From positions 1-37,518 of the forward strand of contig JANXWS010000061.1 in NCBI GenBank assembly GCA_025351005.1: a stretch of 37,518 nt of DNA. The letters run 5' to 3'. The notes below the pieces were generated by a model. That model saw only the letters and a list, made by a program, of their open reading frames with translations. It did no database searches and was not told the DNA's origin. A program made the translations under genes and the position numbers. This document shows, in pieces, positions 26,827 through 35,246 of the stretch (position 1 is its first letter; every line of letters starts with the position of its first letter). The stretch comes from Pseudomonadota bacterium (lineage in GTDB: Bacteria > Pseudomonadota > Gammaproteobacteria > Steroidobacterales > Steroidobacteraceae).

Positions 26827-28243
26827 ACTGCCACGGATCCGATGTGTCGAGGTCCTCGGGGAACAGCCGCGCGCGGTCGTGCAGCGGATTCCACTCGGTG
26901 TACTCGCCGACCATCGGGCCGAGGTAGGGCTGGCAGATCTCGAGATTGCGGCGGAAATCCATCTCGTCCGGCTCGACCACGCCGCGGCTCGGGTTCTCGA
27001 TCGCCCAGACCAGCCCCGCCAGCACCGCCGCGGTAACCTGCAGGCTGGTCGCGTTGTTATGGGGCGCGAGCCGGCGCGCCTCCTCGATCGACAGCTGCGA
27101 GCCGAACCAGTAGGCGTTCTTCTTGTGCCCGGCCAGCAGAACGCCCAGCTCGTCGATGCCGCCCGGCTCGATCTCGTCCATCAGGATCCGCTTCTGGTCC
27201 TGCAGCCGCCAGTTGCGGCCGGCGAACTCGTGCATCGACATCACAGCCGAGTCGCACGGGTGATAGGCGTAGTGCGCGGTCGGCCGGTAGAGCAGCTGCT
27301 CGCCGTCCCTGACGGTGTAGTAATCGGCGATCGAGATCGCCTCGCCGTGCGTGATCAGGAACCCGTGGAAGAAGCCCGCCTTCGGCGTCCAGGTGCGGAC
27401 CCGGGTGGCGGCACCCGGCTGCATCAGGTATATCGCGCAGCCGCCGCCGAAGTCGTGCTTTCGGCCGTCGCGCGGAAAGTTGCGCTCGTGCGAGCCCCAG
27501 CCAAGCTCGGCCGGCTGGCAGCCTTCGCTGACGAATCCCTCGACCGACCAGGTGTTGACGAACTCACCCATCCGCTTCGGGATGCCTGGAACCTGGGTGT
27601 CGCGCTCGGCGATGTGCACGACCTTGACGCCGACGCTGCGGGCGAGCGCCGCCCAGTCCTCGCGGCTCTGCGGGTCGCCGGCGTCGAAGCCCAGGTCGGC
27701 GGCGACGTTCAGCAGCGCCTGTTTCAGGAAATGCTGAACGAGGCCGGGGTTCGCGCCGTGGGTCAGCACCGCGGTCGGCCGCGGCGTCTTGTCCTTGTCC
27801 TTGAGCTTGCGCAACGCGAGCGCCTCCTCGCGCAGCGCGTAGTTCGAGCGCTTCGACGGCGACAGCGACGGATCGGTGTAGCCGCCCGGCCACGGCTCGA
27901 TGCAGGTGTCGAGGTACAGCGCGCCCCGCTGCCAGCAGAACTTGATCAACGCAATCGACGACACGTCGACCGAGACGTTCAGCAGGAAGTCGCCCCGGCC
28001 CACCAGCGGCTCGAGCAACTGGCGGAAGTTCTCGCGGGTCAGCGGCTGGTTCAGCAGGCGCACCCCGAACTCCCTGGCGCATTCGAGTCCGGCGTCGTCG
28101 GCGGTCACGATCGTGATGCGGTCGCGGGCGAGACCGCCGACGTGGCGCAGGATCAGCGGCAGCACGCCCTGGCCGATGCTGCCGAAGCCCACCAGGACGA
28201 GCCGCCCCGGAAAGGTGACGTGAACCTTGTATTGCGTGCTCAT
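26804..28243 (-). CDS. hss: Homospermidine synthase
   Basis: The 479-residue enzyme makes sym-homospermidine from two putrescines (or putrescine and spermidine) with NAD+ as a recycled hydride carrier. It has the Rossmann loop VGFGSIGQGVLPL (18-30), followed by LNQPLTRENFRQLLEP, LLNVSVDVSSIALIKFC, LYLDTCIEPWPGGY, THGANPGLVQHFLKQAL, NTWSVEGFVSEGCQPAELGW and TAAVLAGLVWAIENP, the hallmark stretches of bacterial homospermidine synthases that separate them from saccharopine reductases. Length equals characterised enzymes (about 470-480). ATG at 28241-28243. The nearby speA gene supplies agmatine toward putrescine, so the two probably belong to one pathway. No agmatinase is seen in the window. Confidence 0.92.
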
Positions 28244-28432
28244 GATCCTCTGGCTACCGGCGGCACCGCCGACCTACGCCGTCGGCACGGCAGAGACTCG
28301 CTCGCTCCGGCGCGAGCGGCGGTTACTCTACCTCAACCCGCCCGATACGCGCCGGTGCCGCGGCCCGGCCGGGATTGTCGTCGCCCGCGCCAGCCACGGC
28401 GTTACACTGAGCGCGCCGTGCGGAGGCTCACG

Positions 28433-29281
28433 ATGAGCTATCAGCTTCTGATCGACGTACCGACGCTGAAGGCGCACCTCGCCGACCCGAATTTCCGCGT
28501 CGTCGACTGTCGCTTCGAACTCGGCGAGCCTGGCGCCGGCCGCGCCGTCTATGCTCGCGGCCACATTCCCGGCGCCAGCTACGCGCATCTCGACGACGAC
28601 CTGTCCGGACCGCGCACGCCGTGGACGGGCCGCCATCCGCTGCCGGACGCCGCGGCGCTGGCCGCGACCTTCGGCCGGCTTGGCATCGACGCCAACACCC
28701 AGGTCGTTGCCTACGACGACTCCGGCGGCGCGTACGCGGCGCGGCTGTGGTGGCTGCTGCGCTGGCTCGGCCACGTGTCGGTCGCGGTGCTCGACGGTGG
28801 CCTCGCCGCCTGGCAGGCCGCCGGCCTGCCGTTGTCGACGTCGGCGACGTCGGTGAGCGCGCGCCGCTTCGTGGCCGGCGCGCCGGTGGCGGCGCAGGTC
28901 TCGGCCGACGATCTTGCGCTGCTGCTCGCGCAGAAGGCCTGCCGGCTGCTCGACGCGCGCTCGACGGAGCGCTTCGAGGGGCGCATCGAGCCGCTCGACC
29001 CGCGCGCCGGCCACATTCCGGGCGCCACCAGCCATCCGTTCGCGCGCAACCTCGGCGCTGACGGCCGCTTCCTCGCGCCAGCGGCGCTGCACGACCAGTA
29101 CTCGCGCCTGCTGCGCGGCCGGCCGGCGGCGGAAGTCGTCAGCATGTGCGGCTCGGGCGTGACGGCCTGCCACACGCTGCTGGCGCTGGAAATCGCCGGC
29201 CTTTCCGGCGCGCGGCTGTACGCGGGTTCCTGGAGCGAATGGTGCCGCGACCCGGCGCGGCCGGTCGCCATCGGCCCCTGA
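28433..29281 (+). CDS. sseA: 3-Mercaptopyruvate/thiosulfate sulfurtransferase (two rhodanese domains)
   Basis: The 282-residue protein contains two rhodanese repeats. The inactive N-terminal one shows FRVVDCRFELGEP, ARGHIPGASYAHLDDDLSG and VVAYDDSGGAYAARLWWLLR; the active C-terminal one has RLLDARSTERFEG, GHIPGATSHPF and the catalytic loop MCGSGVTACHTLL with Cys 239. CGSG(V/I)T is typical of mercaptopyruvate sulfurtransferases; classical rhodaneses have CRKGVT. It moves sulfur from 3-mercaptopyruvate or thiosulfate to thiol acceptors or cyanide in the cytoplasm. CGGAGG lies 6 nt before the ATG and decides the start. It stands between homospermidine synthase (divergent) and speA (same strand, 73 nt away). 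Confidence 0.92.
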   Translation: MSYQLLIDVPTLKAHLADPNFRVVDCRFELGEPGAGRAVYARGHIPGASYAHLDDDLSGPRTPWTGRHPLPDAAALAATFGRLGIDANTQVVAYDDSGGAYAARLWWLLRWLGHVSVAVLDGGLAAWQAAGLPLSTSATSVSARRFVAGAPVAAQVSADDLALLLAQKACRLLDARSTERFEGRIEPLDPRAGHIPGATSHPFARNLGADGRFLAPAALHDQYSRLLRGRPAAEVVSMCGSGVTACHTLLALEIAGLSGARLYAGSWSEWCRDPARPVAIGP

Positions 29282-29293
29282 GTCTCAAAGCGG

Positions 29294-29321
29294 TTTACTT
29301 GCGGCGTCGTTTTGCTATGGT
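29294..29321 (+). promoter_or_regulatory. Candidate sigma70 promoter of speA
   Basis: TTTACT (29294-29299) and TATGGT (29316-29321) are spaced 16 bp, and TGC directly before the -10 makes an extended -10. The region is AT-richer than its surroundings and gives a leader of about 27 nt before the GTG start. Confidence 0.5.
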
Positions 29322-29354
29322 GCGCGCGTTCGTGCCGCCGCGGCGAGGACGCTC

Positions 29355-31316
29355 GTGAACAGTACCGCCCCGAAATTCGCTGCACCGCTCGGCTGGAAGG
29401 TCGACGACGCGACGCAGCTCTATCAGGTCGACGCGTGGGGCGGCGCCTACTTCGGCATCAACGATGCCGGCCACGTCGTCGTCCGCCCCGACCAGCAGCC
29501 CGGCCGCGAGATCGACCTGCTCGAGGTGGTCGAGGGTCTTAAGGCGCGCGACCTGACGGCGCCGGTCGTGATCCGCTTCTCCGACATCATCGCCCACCGC
29601 CTGAAGAGCCTGAACGACGCCTTCGCGCTCGCGATTGCCGAGAACGACTACCGCAACCGCTACGCGGCCGTGTTCCCGATCAAGGTCAACCAGCAGCGGC
29701 TGGTGGTCGAGGAGGTCTATCGCAGCGGCAAGGAGTACGGCTTCGGACTCGAAGTCGGCTCGAAGCCGGAACTCTTGGTCGTGATGGCCATGACCGAGGA
29801 CTCACCCGACAGGCTGATCATCTGCAACGGCTTTAAGGACGACAGCTACATCGAGACGGTGACGCTCGCCGCCAAGCTGGGGCGCCGGATCATGCCGGTG
29901 GTCGAGAACTTTCTCGAGCTTGGCCTGATCCTCAAGCACGCCCAGAAATACGGTGTCCGGCCGACGATCGGCGTCCGCGTCAAGATCGCTGCGGACGGCG
30001 CCGGCCGCTGGCGCGAGTCGGCCGGCGAGAAATCGAAATTCGGCCTGTTCATCACGGAGATCCTCGAGCTCGTCGAGGTGCTGCGGCAGCAGGACATGCT
30101 CGACTGCCTCAAGCTCGTGCACTGCCATACCGGCTCGCAGCTGCAGGACATCCGGCGCGTCAAGGATGCGGTCACCGAGCTCGCCCATGTCTACGCCGAG
30201 CTCAAGCTGCTGGGCGCCGGCGTCGAGTACATCGACATCGGCGGCGGCCTCGGCGTCGACTACGACGGCAGCGGCACCAACTACGAATCCTCGATGAACT
30301 ACACGCTCAACGAGTACGCGAGCGACGTCGTCTACCGGATCGCCAGCGTCTGCAACGCGCGGCGGATCCCGCATCCGACGATCATCAGCGAGTCGGGCCG
30401 CGCGATCGCCGCGCACCACTCGGTACTCGTCTTCAACGTGCTCGGCGCGAGCGCACTCGACCAGTTCCGCGTCGCGAACCGGCTCGAGGAGGACTGCCGC
30501 GACGGGGGCGAGATCCCGCAGCCGGTGCGCGACCTGTTCGACGCCTACCGTTCGGTCAGCGAGCGGCGACTGGTCGAGTGCTGGCACGACTCGCTGCAGG
30601 CGCGCGAGCAGGCTTTGCAGATGTTCAACCTGGGCTACCTGAGCCTCGCCTACCGCGGCCTCGCGGAACGCCTGTACTGGGCAACCTGCGCGCGCATCCG
30701 CGACCTGTGCCGCAGGCTGGAGACGATCCCCGAGGAGCTCGAGGGCCTCGAGACGATCCTGTCGGACATCTACTTCTGCAACTTCTCCGTGTTCCAGTCG
30801 CTGCCCGACTCGTGGGCGATCGGCCACCTGTTCCCGATCATGCCAGTCCACCGTCTGGCCGAACGGCCGACCCGCAACGCCGTGCTCGCCGACATCACGT
30901 GCGACTCCGACGGCAAGATCGACCGCTTCGTGTCGCTGCGCGAGTCGAAGCGCACGCTCGAGGTGCACGAACTCCGCCCCGCCGAGGACTACTACCTCGC
31001 AGCGTTCCTGGTCGGTGCCTACCAGGAGACGCTCGGCGACCTGCACAACCTGTTCGGCGACACGCACGTGGTGCACATCCGGCTGCTCGAGGAAGGCGGC
31101 TGGTGGATCGAGGAAACGGTCAAGGGCGACACCGCGCTCCAGGTGCTGGGCTATATGGAATACGACACCGACGAGCTGTATCCGCGGCTCGCGCGCGATT
31201 GCGAGCGCGCGGTCCGCGAAGGGCGCCTGTCGGTGCCGGAGAGCCAGCGGCTGAAGCGCTTCTACGAGGCCGAGCTCCACGGCTACGCCTATCTCGAGCC
31301 CGACAACGAAACGTGA
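29355..31316 (+). CDS. speA: Biosynthetic arginine decarboxylase SpeA
   Basis: SpeA decarboxylates arginine to agmatine, the first step of putrescine synthesis. The 653-residue length matches E. coli SpeA (658). Visible features are the fold-III PLP barrel with the Lys in YAAVFPIKVNQQ (Lys 110), LEVGSKPEL, GVRVKIAADGAGRW and EKSKFGLFITEILEL, HCHTGSQLQDI, YIDIGGGLGVDYDGS and HPTIISESGRAIAAHHSVLV, and the C-terminal active-site Cys in LADITCDSDGKID. The start is GTG at 29355 with GAGGA 5-6 nt upstream. Together with homospermidine synthase it points to homospermidine as an end product. Its mRNA probably ends in the hairpin near 31415-31444. Confidence 0.96.
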   Translation: MNSTAPKFAAPLGWKVDDATQLYQVDAWGGAYFGINDAGHVVVRPDQQPGREIDLLEVVEGLKARDLTAPVVIRFSDIIAHRLKSLNDAFALAIAENDYRNRYAAVFPIKVNQQRLVVEEVYRSGKEYGFGLEVGSKPELLVVMAMTEDSPDRLIICNGFKDDSYIETVTLAAKLGRRIMPVVENFLELGLILKHAQKYGVRPTIGVRVKIAADGAGRWRESAGEKSKFGLFITEILELVEVLRQQDMLDCLKLVHCHTGSQLQDIRRVKDAVTELAHVYAELKLLGAGVEYIDIGGGLGVDYDGSGTNYESSMNYTLNEYASDVVYRIASVCNARRIPHPTIISESGRAIAAHHSVLVFNVLGASALDQFRVANRLEEDCRDGGEIPQPVRDLFDAYRSVSERRLVECWHDSLQAREQALQMFNLGYLSLAYRGLAERLYWATCARIRDLCRRLETIPEELEGLETILSDIYFCNFSVFQSLPDSWAIGHLFPIMPVHRLAERPTRNAVLADITCDSDGKIDRFVSLRESKRTLEVHELRPAEDYYLAAFLVGAYQETLGDLHNLFGDTHVVHIRLLEEGGWWIEETVKGDTALQVLGYMEYDTDELYPRLARDCERAVREGRLSVPESQRLKRFYEAELHGYAYLEPDNET

Positions 31317-31414
31317 TGCGCTGCCGCAGTCGCGCTGCGTCATGCCGTGGTTGGGAGCCGTACCCCGGTCCTGTTCCGCTCCGCTGACGGGCAATCCGGG
31401 TCCGGGCGACCGGC

Positions 31415-31444
31415 GTTGCGCTGACGCAACGTAGCAACTTTTTT
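31415..31444 (+). terminator. Candidate terminator after speA
   Basis: GTTGCG (31415-31420) pairs with CGCAAC (31425-31430), and GTTGC can alternatively pair with GCAAC at 31434-31438, which is immediately followed by six T (31439-31444). Either stem is short, so termination efficiency is uncertain. Confidence 0.45.
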
Positions 31445-31484
31445 GCACTGCGGATCCAATGTCGTTGAATTGCAACGCGGAAAA

Positions 31485-31513
31485 TTGCGTGGTTTATGGG
31501 GACCGCGTAGGAT
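31485..31513 (+). promoter_or_regulatory. Candidate promoter for the RRM gene
   Basis: TTGCGT (31485-31490) and TAGGAT (31508-31513) are separated by 17 bp. Matches to consensus are 3/6 and 4/6. The location at the end of the only AT-richer patch in this gap favours it. Confidence 0.4.
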
Positions 31514-31660
31514 CATTCGCGGTTGTTCTCGCCGCATCTGCTTAACCGGGCGATCGCGTCGGTTGTTGCGAAAGTGTCCTATTTCCGTCGACGTTGCTAC
31601 GAATCACCCGCACGAGTCGATCAGCGCACGACCTACGGTTCGGGCCCGGGCCGCCGCGGG

Positions 31661-31676
31661 CGTACAGTCCTGTACG
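31661..31676 (+). repeat. Perfect 7-bp inverted repeat CGTACAG-TC-CTGTACG (cold-box-like)
   Basis: The two arms are perfectly complementary with a 2-base spacer. The left arm with its flank (GGGCGTACAGT) matches 8 of 11 bases of the enterobacterial cspA cold box TGACGTACAGA. The spacer is too short for an RNA hairpin using all pairs, so a protein-binding dyad is equally possible. Confidence 0.45.
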
Positions 31677-31764
31677 CATGCGTCACGCCTGCGGTCCGTG
31701 GTTGCAGCACGCGATGCAGTCGGGCCCGGCCCCGCATGCACGCCTGAGCGAGTGAGATGATTCG

Positions 31765-32145
<381 letters not shown>

Positions 32146-32176
32146 GGCGCGGCCCGACCCACGGCAAGACTCCCGA

Positions 32177-32199
32177 CCCCGCCGCTAGGCGCGGTTTTT
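32177..32199 (+). terminator. Intrinsic terminator after the RRM gene
   Basis: A GC stem (left arm 32177-32183, right arm 32188-32194, loop GCTA, one bulged base) is followed directly by five T (32195-32199). It lies about 30 nt after the RRM stop codon. Confidence 0.75.
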
Positions 32200-32332
32200 C
32201 ATCGGCCCCGGCTGTCGCCGTCGGACCGCACCCGCAGCGCTTGGACCGGCGATGCATCAATGCTCGCTGCGGCGCGATTCGCCCCGGGGCGACCCCAGTC
32301 GGGCCGGGACCGTTCAAAGGAGGTTTACCCGG

Positions 32333-33247
32333 ATGAAGCGCGCCGCCCGGATCCCGTCATCGCTCGGCTGCGCGCTGATCGCGGCCCTCGCCGCCGGCTG
32401 CGCCACCGCGCCCGACCGTTCCGCGGCGGCGCCACCGCCGGCGGCCCCGGCTGCACCTCCTGTCGTGCCGCTGCCGAGCAGCGACGCCGCGACGCTCGCG
32501 GCGCTCGACCGCGTGATCGCCGGCCCGCATCGCTCCGACGCAAGCCGCGCCCGCGACGTCTACCGGCATCCGCGCGAGACGCTCGCGTTTTTCGGCATCC
32601 GCGAGGACATGACCGTGCTCGAGGTCTGGCCCGGCGCCGGCGGCTGGTACACGGAGCTGCTGGCGCCGCTCCTCAGGGAGCACGGCCGCTACATCGCTGC
32701 GGGCCTGGACCCGAAAAATGACAGCAAGTTCGCGCGCGACAGCGTGCGCGCGTTCCGCGTGATGCTCGACGCGACGCCGGAGCTCTACGACAAGGTCGAG
32801 GTCACGGCCCTGGATTACCCGGGCGCGCTCGCGCCGGTGCCCGCGGCGTCGGCAGACCTCGTCGTCACGTTCCGCAACCTGCACAACTGGCTGGCGCGCG
32901 ACGGGGCGGCGCCCGCGATGCTGGCCGCGGTCTACGCGGCGCTGAAGCCCGGCGGGATTCTCGGCGTGGTCGACCACCGCGCGGATCCGGCCGCGGCCGT
33001 CGATCCGAAGGCCAAGAGCGGTTACGTCAATGAGCGGCTCGCGATCGAGCTCGTCGAACACGCCGGCTTCGAGTTCATCGGCGCCTCTGCGGTCAACGCC
33101 AACGCGAAGGATGACCACGACCACGAACTCGGCGTCTGGACCCTGCCGCCGACCTGGCGGCTCGGCGACCGGGACCGCGCCAAGTACGCGGCGATCGGCG
33201 AGAGCGACCGCTTCACGCTGCGTTTCCGCAAGCCCGCGACCCCCTGA
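32333..33247 (+). CDS. Exported methyltransferase-like lipoprotein (COG4798 type)
   Basis: A 304-residue protein with a lipoprotein signal (LAAGC, Cys 23), an Ala/Pro linker and a class I methyltransferase fold: DVYRHPRETLAFFGIREDMT, motif I VLEVWPGAGGWYTELLAP (95-112, with GxGG), then YIAAGLDP, FRNLHNWLARDG, AVYAALKPGGILGVVDHRAD and GFEFIGASAVNAN. The family is annotated as predicted methyltransferase and members commonly have signal peptides, although S-adenosylmethionine is not known to be available outside the cytoplasm; real activity is unknown. AAAGGAGG lies 9 nt before the ATG, an excellent site. It stands alone between the RRM terminator and the convergent FAD oxidase gene. Confidence 0.82.
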   Translation: MKRAARIPSSLGCALIAALAAGCATAPDRSAAAPPPAAPAAPPVVPLPSSDAATLAALDRVIAGPHRSDASRARDVYRHPRETLAFFGIREDMTVLEVWPGAGGWYTELLAPLLREHGRYIAAGLDPKNDSKFARDSVRAFRVMLDATPELYDKVEVTALDYPGALAPVPAASADLVVTFRNLHNWLARDGAAPAMLAAVYAALKPGGILGVVDHRADPAAAVDPKAKSGYVNERLAIELVEHAGFEFIGASAVNANAKDDHDHELGVWTLPPTWRLGDRDRAKYAAIGESDRFTLRFRKPATP

Positions 33248-33268
33248 CGCCGGCGCCGGGCCGCGTCT

Positions 33269-35191
33269 TCAGGCGTCGAGCAGCTCCTCGACCGCGCGCG
33301 CCGCCTGGTCGATCGCCGCGTCCATGTAGGAACTCGCGCCGGCGTCCGAGTTCGCGATCACGATCGCGCCGCGGCGCGCGCGGCCCAGTACGTGCGGCTG
33401 CTCGGCCTCCGGCAGCAGCCGGTCGAACAGCGGATTGAACTCGTGCGCATAGCCGTGCGGCCAGCGATTGACCGTGATGCCGAGGATGTCGCGGGCAGGA
33501 TCGAAGCCACCGGGCCCGAGCATCCGCCCGAGCTGCCGGCGCACTTCCGCCTCAAAGCGCTCGAGCGACGTCGCCAGGATTTCGGTGCGACCGAGCCGGT
33601 TCTGCTCGTGCTCCGGCAGGCCCGGCGCGCATGGTACGCGCAGCAGCCGTAGCAGAGTCGGCTGGTCCGGCGTGCGCGGCGTCGCGTAGCGACCGATCGC
33701 GACCGCCTCGTTCAGGGACATGTCGGAGAAATATCCGCCCGGCGCGTGGATGTTCGCGACGCCAAGCCGCGCCAGGGACTGCCAGTTGCGGATCGCGACG
33801 CTGGTGTAGATGAGTGGTATTTTGGTCGCCGCGCGCAACGCGGCGCGCTGCGCGGCCGGCAGTTCCGGGCACAGGTACGGAATCACCGCATTCCAGCAGG
33901 CCAGCACGCAGTGGCGGCCGAGCACCGCATGGCCGCGGCCGGCGCGCATGTAGTTGACGCGCACGCCCTCATCGCCGGCGCCAAGGTTGGCGACCTTGAC
34001 GACGGTGGCGCCGAGACGAATGCGCGTGGCGCTGCCGGCGCGGTCGAGCGCCGCGTAGTCCGCGCGCGCGCTGACCAGCGCGTCGAGGTCCGGAACCGCC
34101 AGAGCCTCCGGCGCAAGCGCCCGCACCAGTGCCCGCGCGATGGTCGCGCCGCCGTCCGGAAAGTGCAGGTCCACCGAACCGCCGGTCTCGAGGTAGCCGG
34201 CGGCCGACGTTCCCATCAGCGGCGTCGCGGTGCGGGGCAGCGCGAGGCCGGCGAAGCCGGGCAGTTCCGGATAGCCCCAGGCATCGAGCGCCGGCACCGC
34301 GTCGATGCCGACCCCCCAGATGTCATGGGTGCGCTGCTGGTAGAACGCGACAGCCTCCGGGCCGATGCGGACGTGGTCCCTCAGGAAATCCCGGTAGCTG
34401 ATCCGCCCGAGGCGTGCCTGCTTGTCCACGACCGACAGACCGGTCAGGTAGTCGGCCGTCGATTCCTCTAGCCGCACGATGTCGTCGCGCGCCCGCAGCG
34501 ACAAGGGCGCGTCGGCGAGTGTCTGCGACCACCGTGCTCCCGGATCCCGCCGCACCAGCCGGTCGCCGCCGAAGGTCGGCTGGTCAAAAAAATAGCCGTT
34601 GACGAGTCCGAGCGACGCGTAGTAGCCGGTCTGCTGAATCCGGTTGGCGAGCGCCGGCGCGTCGATGCCAAGCCGCCGCAACAGCGCGTCGGCGACCGCG
34701 CTGTAGGGACGCGGGCTCTGAATGCTGAGCGTCCCGCCGTTCAGCAGCTGCAGCTCGCCGTCGAGTCGGAACTCGTTGCGTTTGGCGTGGCCGCCGAAGT
34801 CGTCGTGGTTCTCGAGCACGAGCACCGTCGCCGCCGGCCGGCGCTCGCGGTAGAGAAACGCCGCCGCCAGTCCGCTGATGCCGCCGCCAACGACGACGAG
34901 GTCGTAGGCCTCGCCGGTGCTCGCGGCGTTCGGCAGCGCGCGCCCGTCGCGCAGCGCGTGTGCGGACTCGAACGAGCCCGGGTGGCTACCCCGCAGCCCC
35001 TGCAGCGCCGGCGGATAGTACGCCGGCAGGTCCTGCGCGCCTGCGGCGGCGGCGCCCGGGTCCGTCCCGCAGCCGGCGACCCCCGCGGGCAGCAGCGCGG
35101 CGCCGGCACTGGCCGCGACCCCTTGGAGGAAACCGCGGCGTGAGCACCGTGGCTGGTCGTTGCTTGCCCGGCTGTGCCTGCGTCGCGGCAT
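33269..35191 (-). CDS. Tat-exported FAD-dependent oxidoreductase, spermidine dehydrogenase (SpdH)-like
   Basis: A 640-residue flavoprotein exported folded: the twin-arginine motif SRRGFLQG (17-24) precedes a hydrophobic stretch, and VAGC (Cys 41) could be a lipidation site. Then comes YYPPALQGLRGSHPGSFESA (58-77), a stretch I associate with SpdH-type proteins, and the FAD-binding fold YDLVVVGGGISGLAAAFLYR (96-115) with ENHDDFGGHAKRNEF. The middle has LLNGGTLSIQSPRPYS, YFFDQPTFGGDRLV and YRDFLRDHVRIGPEAVAFYQ; the end carries the second FAD motif (GAIVIANSDAGASSYMDAAI). P. aeruginosa SpdH oxidises spermidine in the periplasm. With SpeA and homospermidine synthase nearby, a polyamine substrate is plausible but inferred. 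GAGGGA 6 nt before the ATG fixes the start. Confidence 0.75.
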   Translation of the reverse strand: MPRRRHSRASNDQPRCSRRGFLQGVAASAGAALLPAGVAGCGTDPGAAAAGAQDLPAYYPPALQGLRGSHPGSFESAHALRDGRALPNAASTGEAYDLVVVGGGISGLAAAFLYRERRPAATVLVLENHDDFGGHAKRNEFRLDGELQLLNGGTLSIQSPRPYSAVADALLRRLGIDAPALANRIQQTGYYASLGLVNGYFFDQPTFGGDRLVRRDPGARWSQTLADAPLSLRARDDIVRLEESTADYLTGLSVVDKQARLGRISYRDFLRDHVRIGPEAVAFYQQRTHDIWGVGIDAVPALDAWGYPELPGFAGLALPRTATPLMGTSAAGYLETGGSVDLHFPDGGATIARALVRALAPEALAVPDLDALVSARADYAALDRAGSATRIRLGATVVKVANLGAGDEGVRVNYMRAGRGHAVLGRHCVLACWNAVIPYLCPELPAAQRAALRAATKIPLIYTSVAIRNWQSLARLGVANIHAPGGYFSDMSLNEAVAIGRYATPRTPDQPTLLRLLRVPCAPGLPEHEQNRLGRTEILATSLERFEAEVRRQLGRMLGPGGFDPARDILGITVNRWPHGYAHEFNPLFDRLLPEAEQPHVLGRARRGAIVIANSDAGASSYMDAAIDQAARAVEELLDA

Positions 35192-35246
35192 CCGTCTTCC
35201 CTCGCCGTCGGCCGTCCGCCGGCGGACGCTAGCACGCGCCGCCGGC

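Larger units (their letters stand above)
31445..31764 (+). other. Long non-coding stretch upstream of the RRM gene (promoter and probable structured leader)
   Basis: About 320 bases without a credible gene. The first 70 bases are AT-richer and hold repeated TTGC/GCAA words, including CGTTG-AATTG-CAACG at 31464-31478. A promoter-like pair follows at 31485-31513, which would yield a leader of about 245 nt. Within the leader are the perfect inverted repeat 31661-31676 and two GGGCCCGG-type words (near 31642 and 31722) able to pair with each other. Short open frames cross it but have no ribosome-binding site. A long leader on an RNA-binding protein gene suggests post-transcriptional control. Confidence 0.5.

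Noticed and set aside
28244-28432. Riboswitch between homospermidine synthase and sseA
   Set aside because: Only small GC hairpins are visible and the gap mostly serves two divergent starts; no known riboswitch core could be recognised.
31443-31760. Open frame of 105 codons before the RRM gene
   Set aside because: No ribosome-binding site, no domain, and skewed composition; the stretch looks like promoter and leader.
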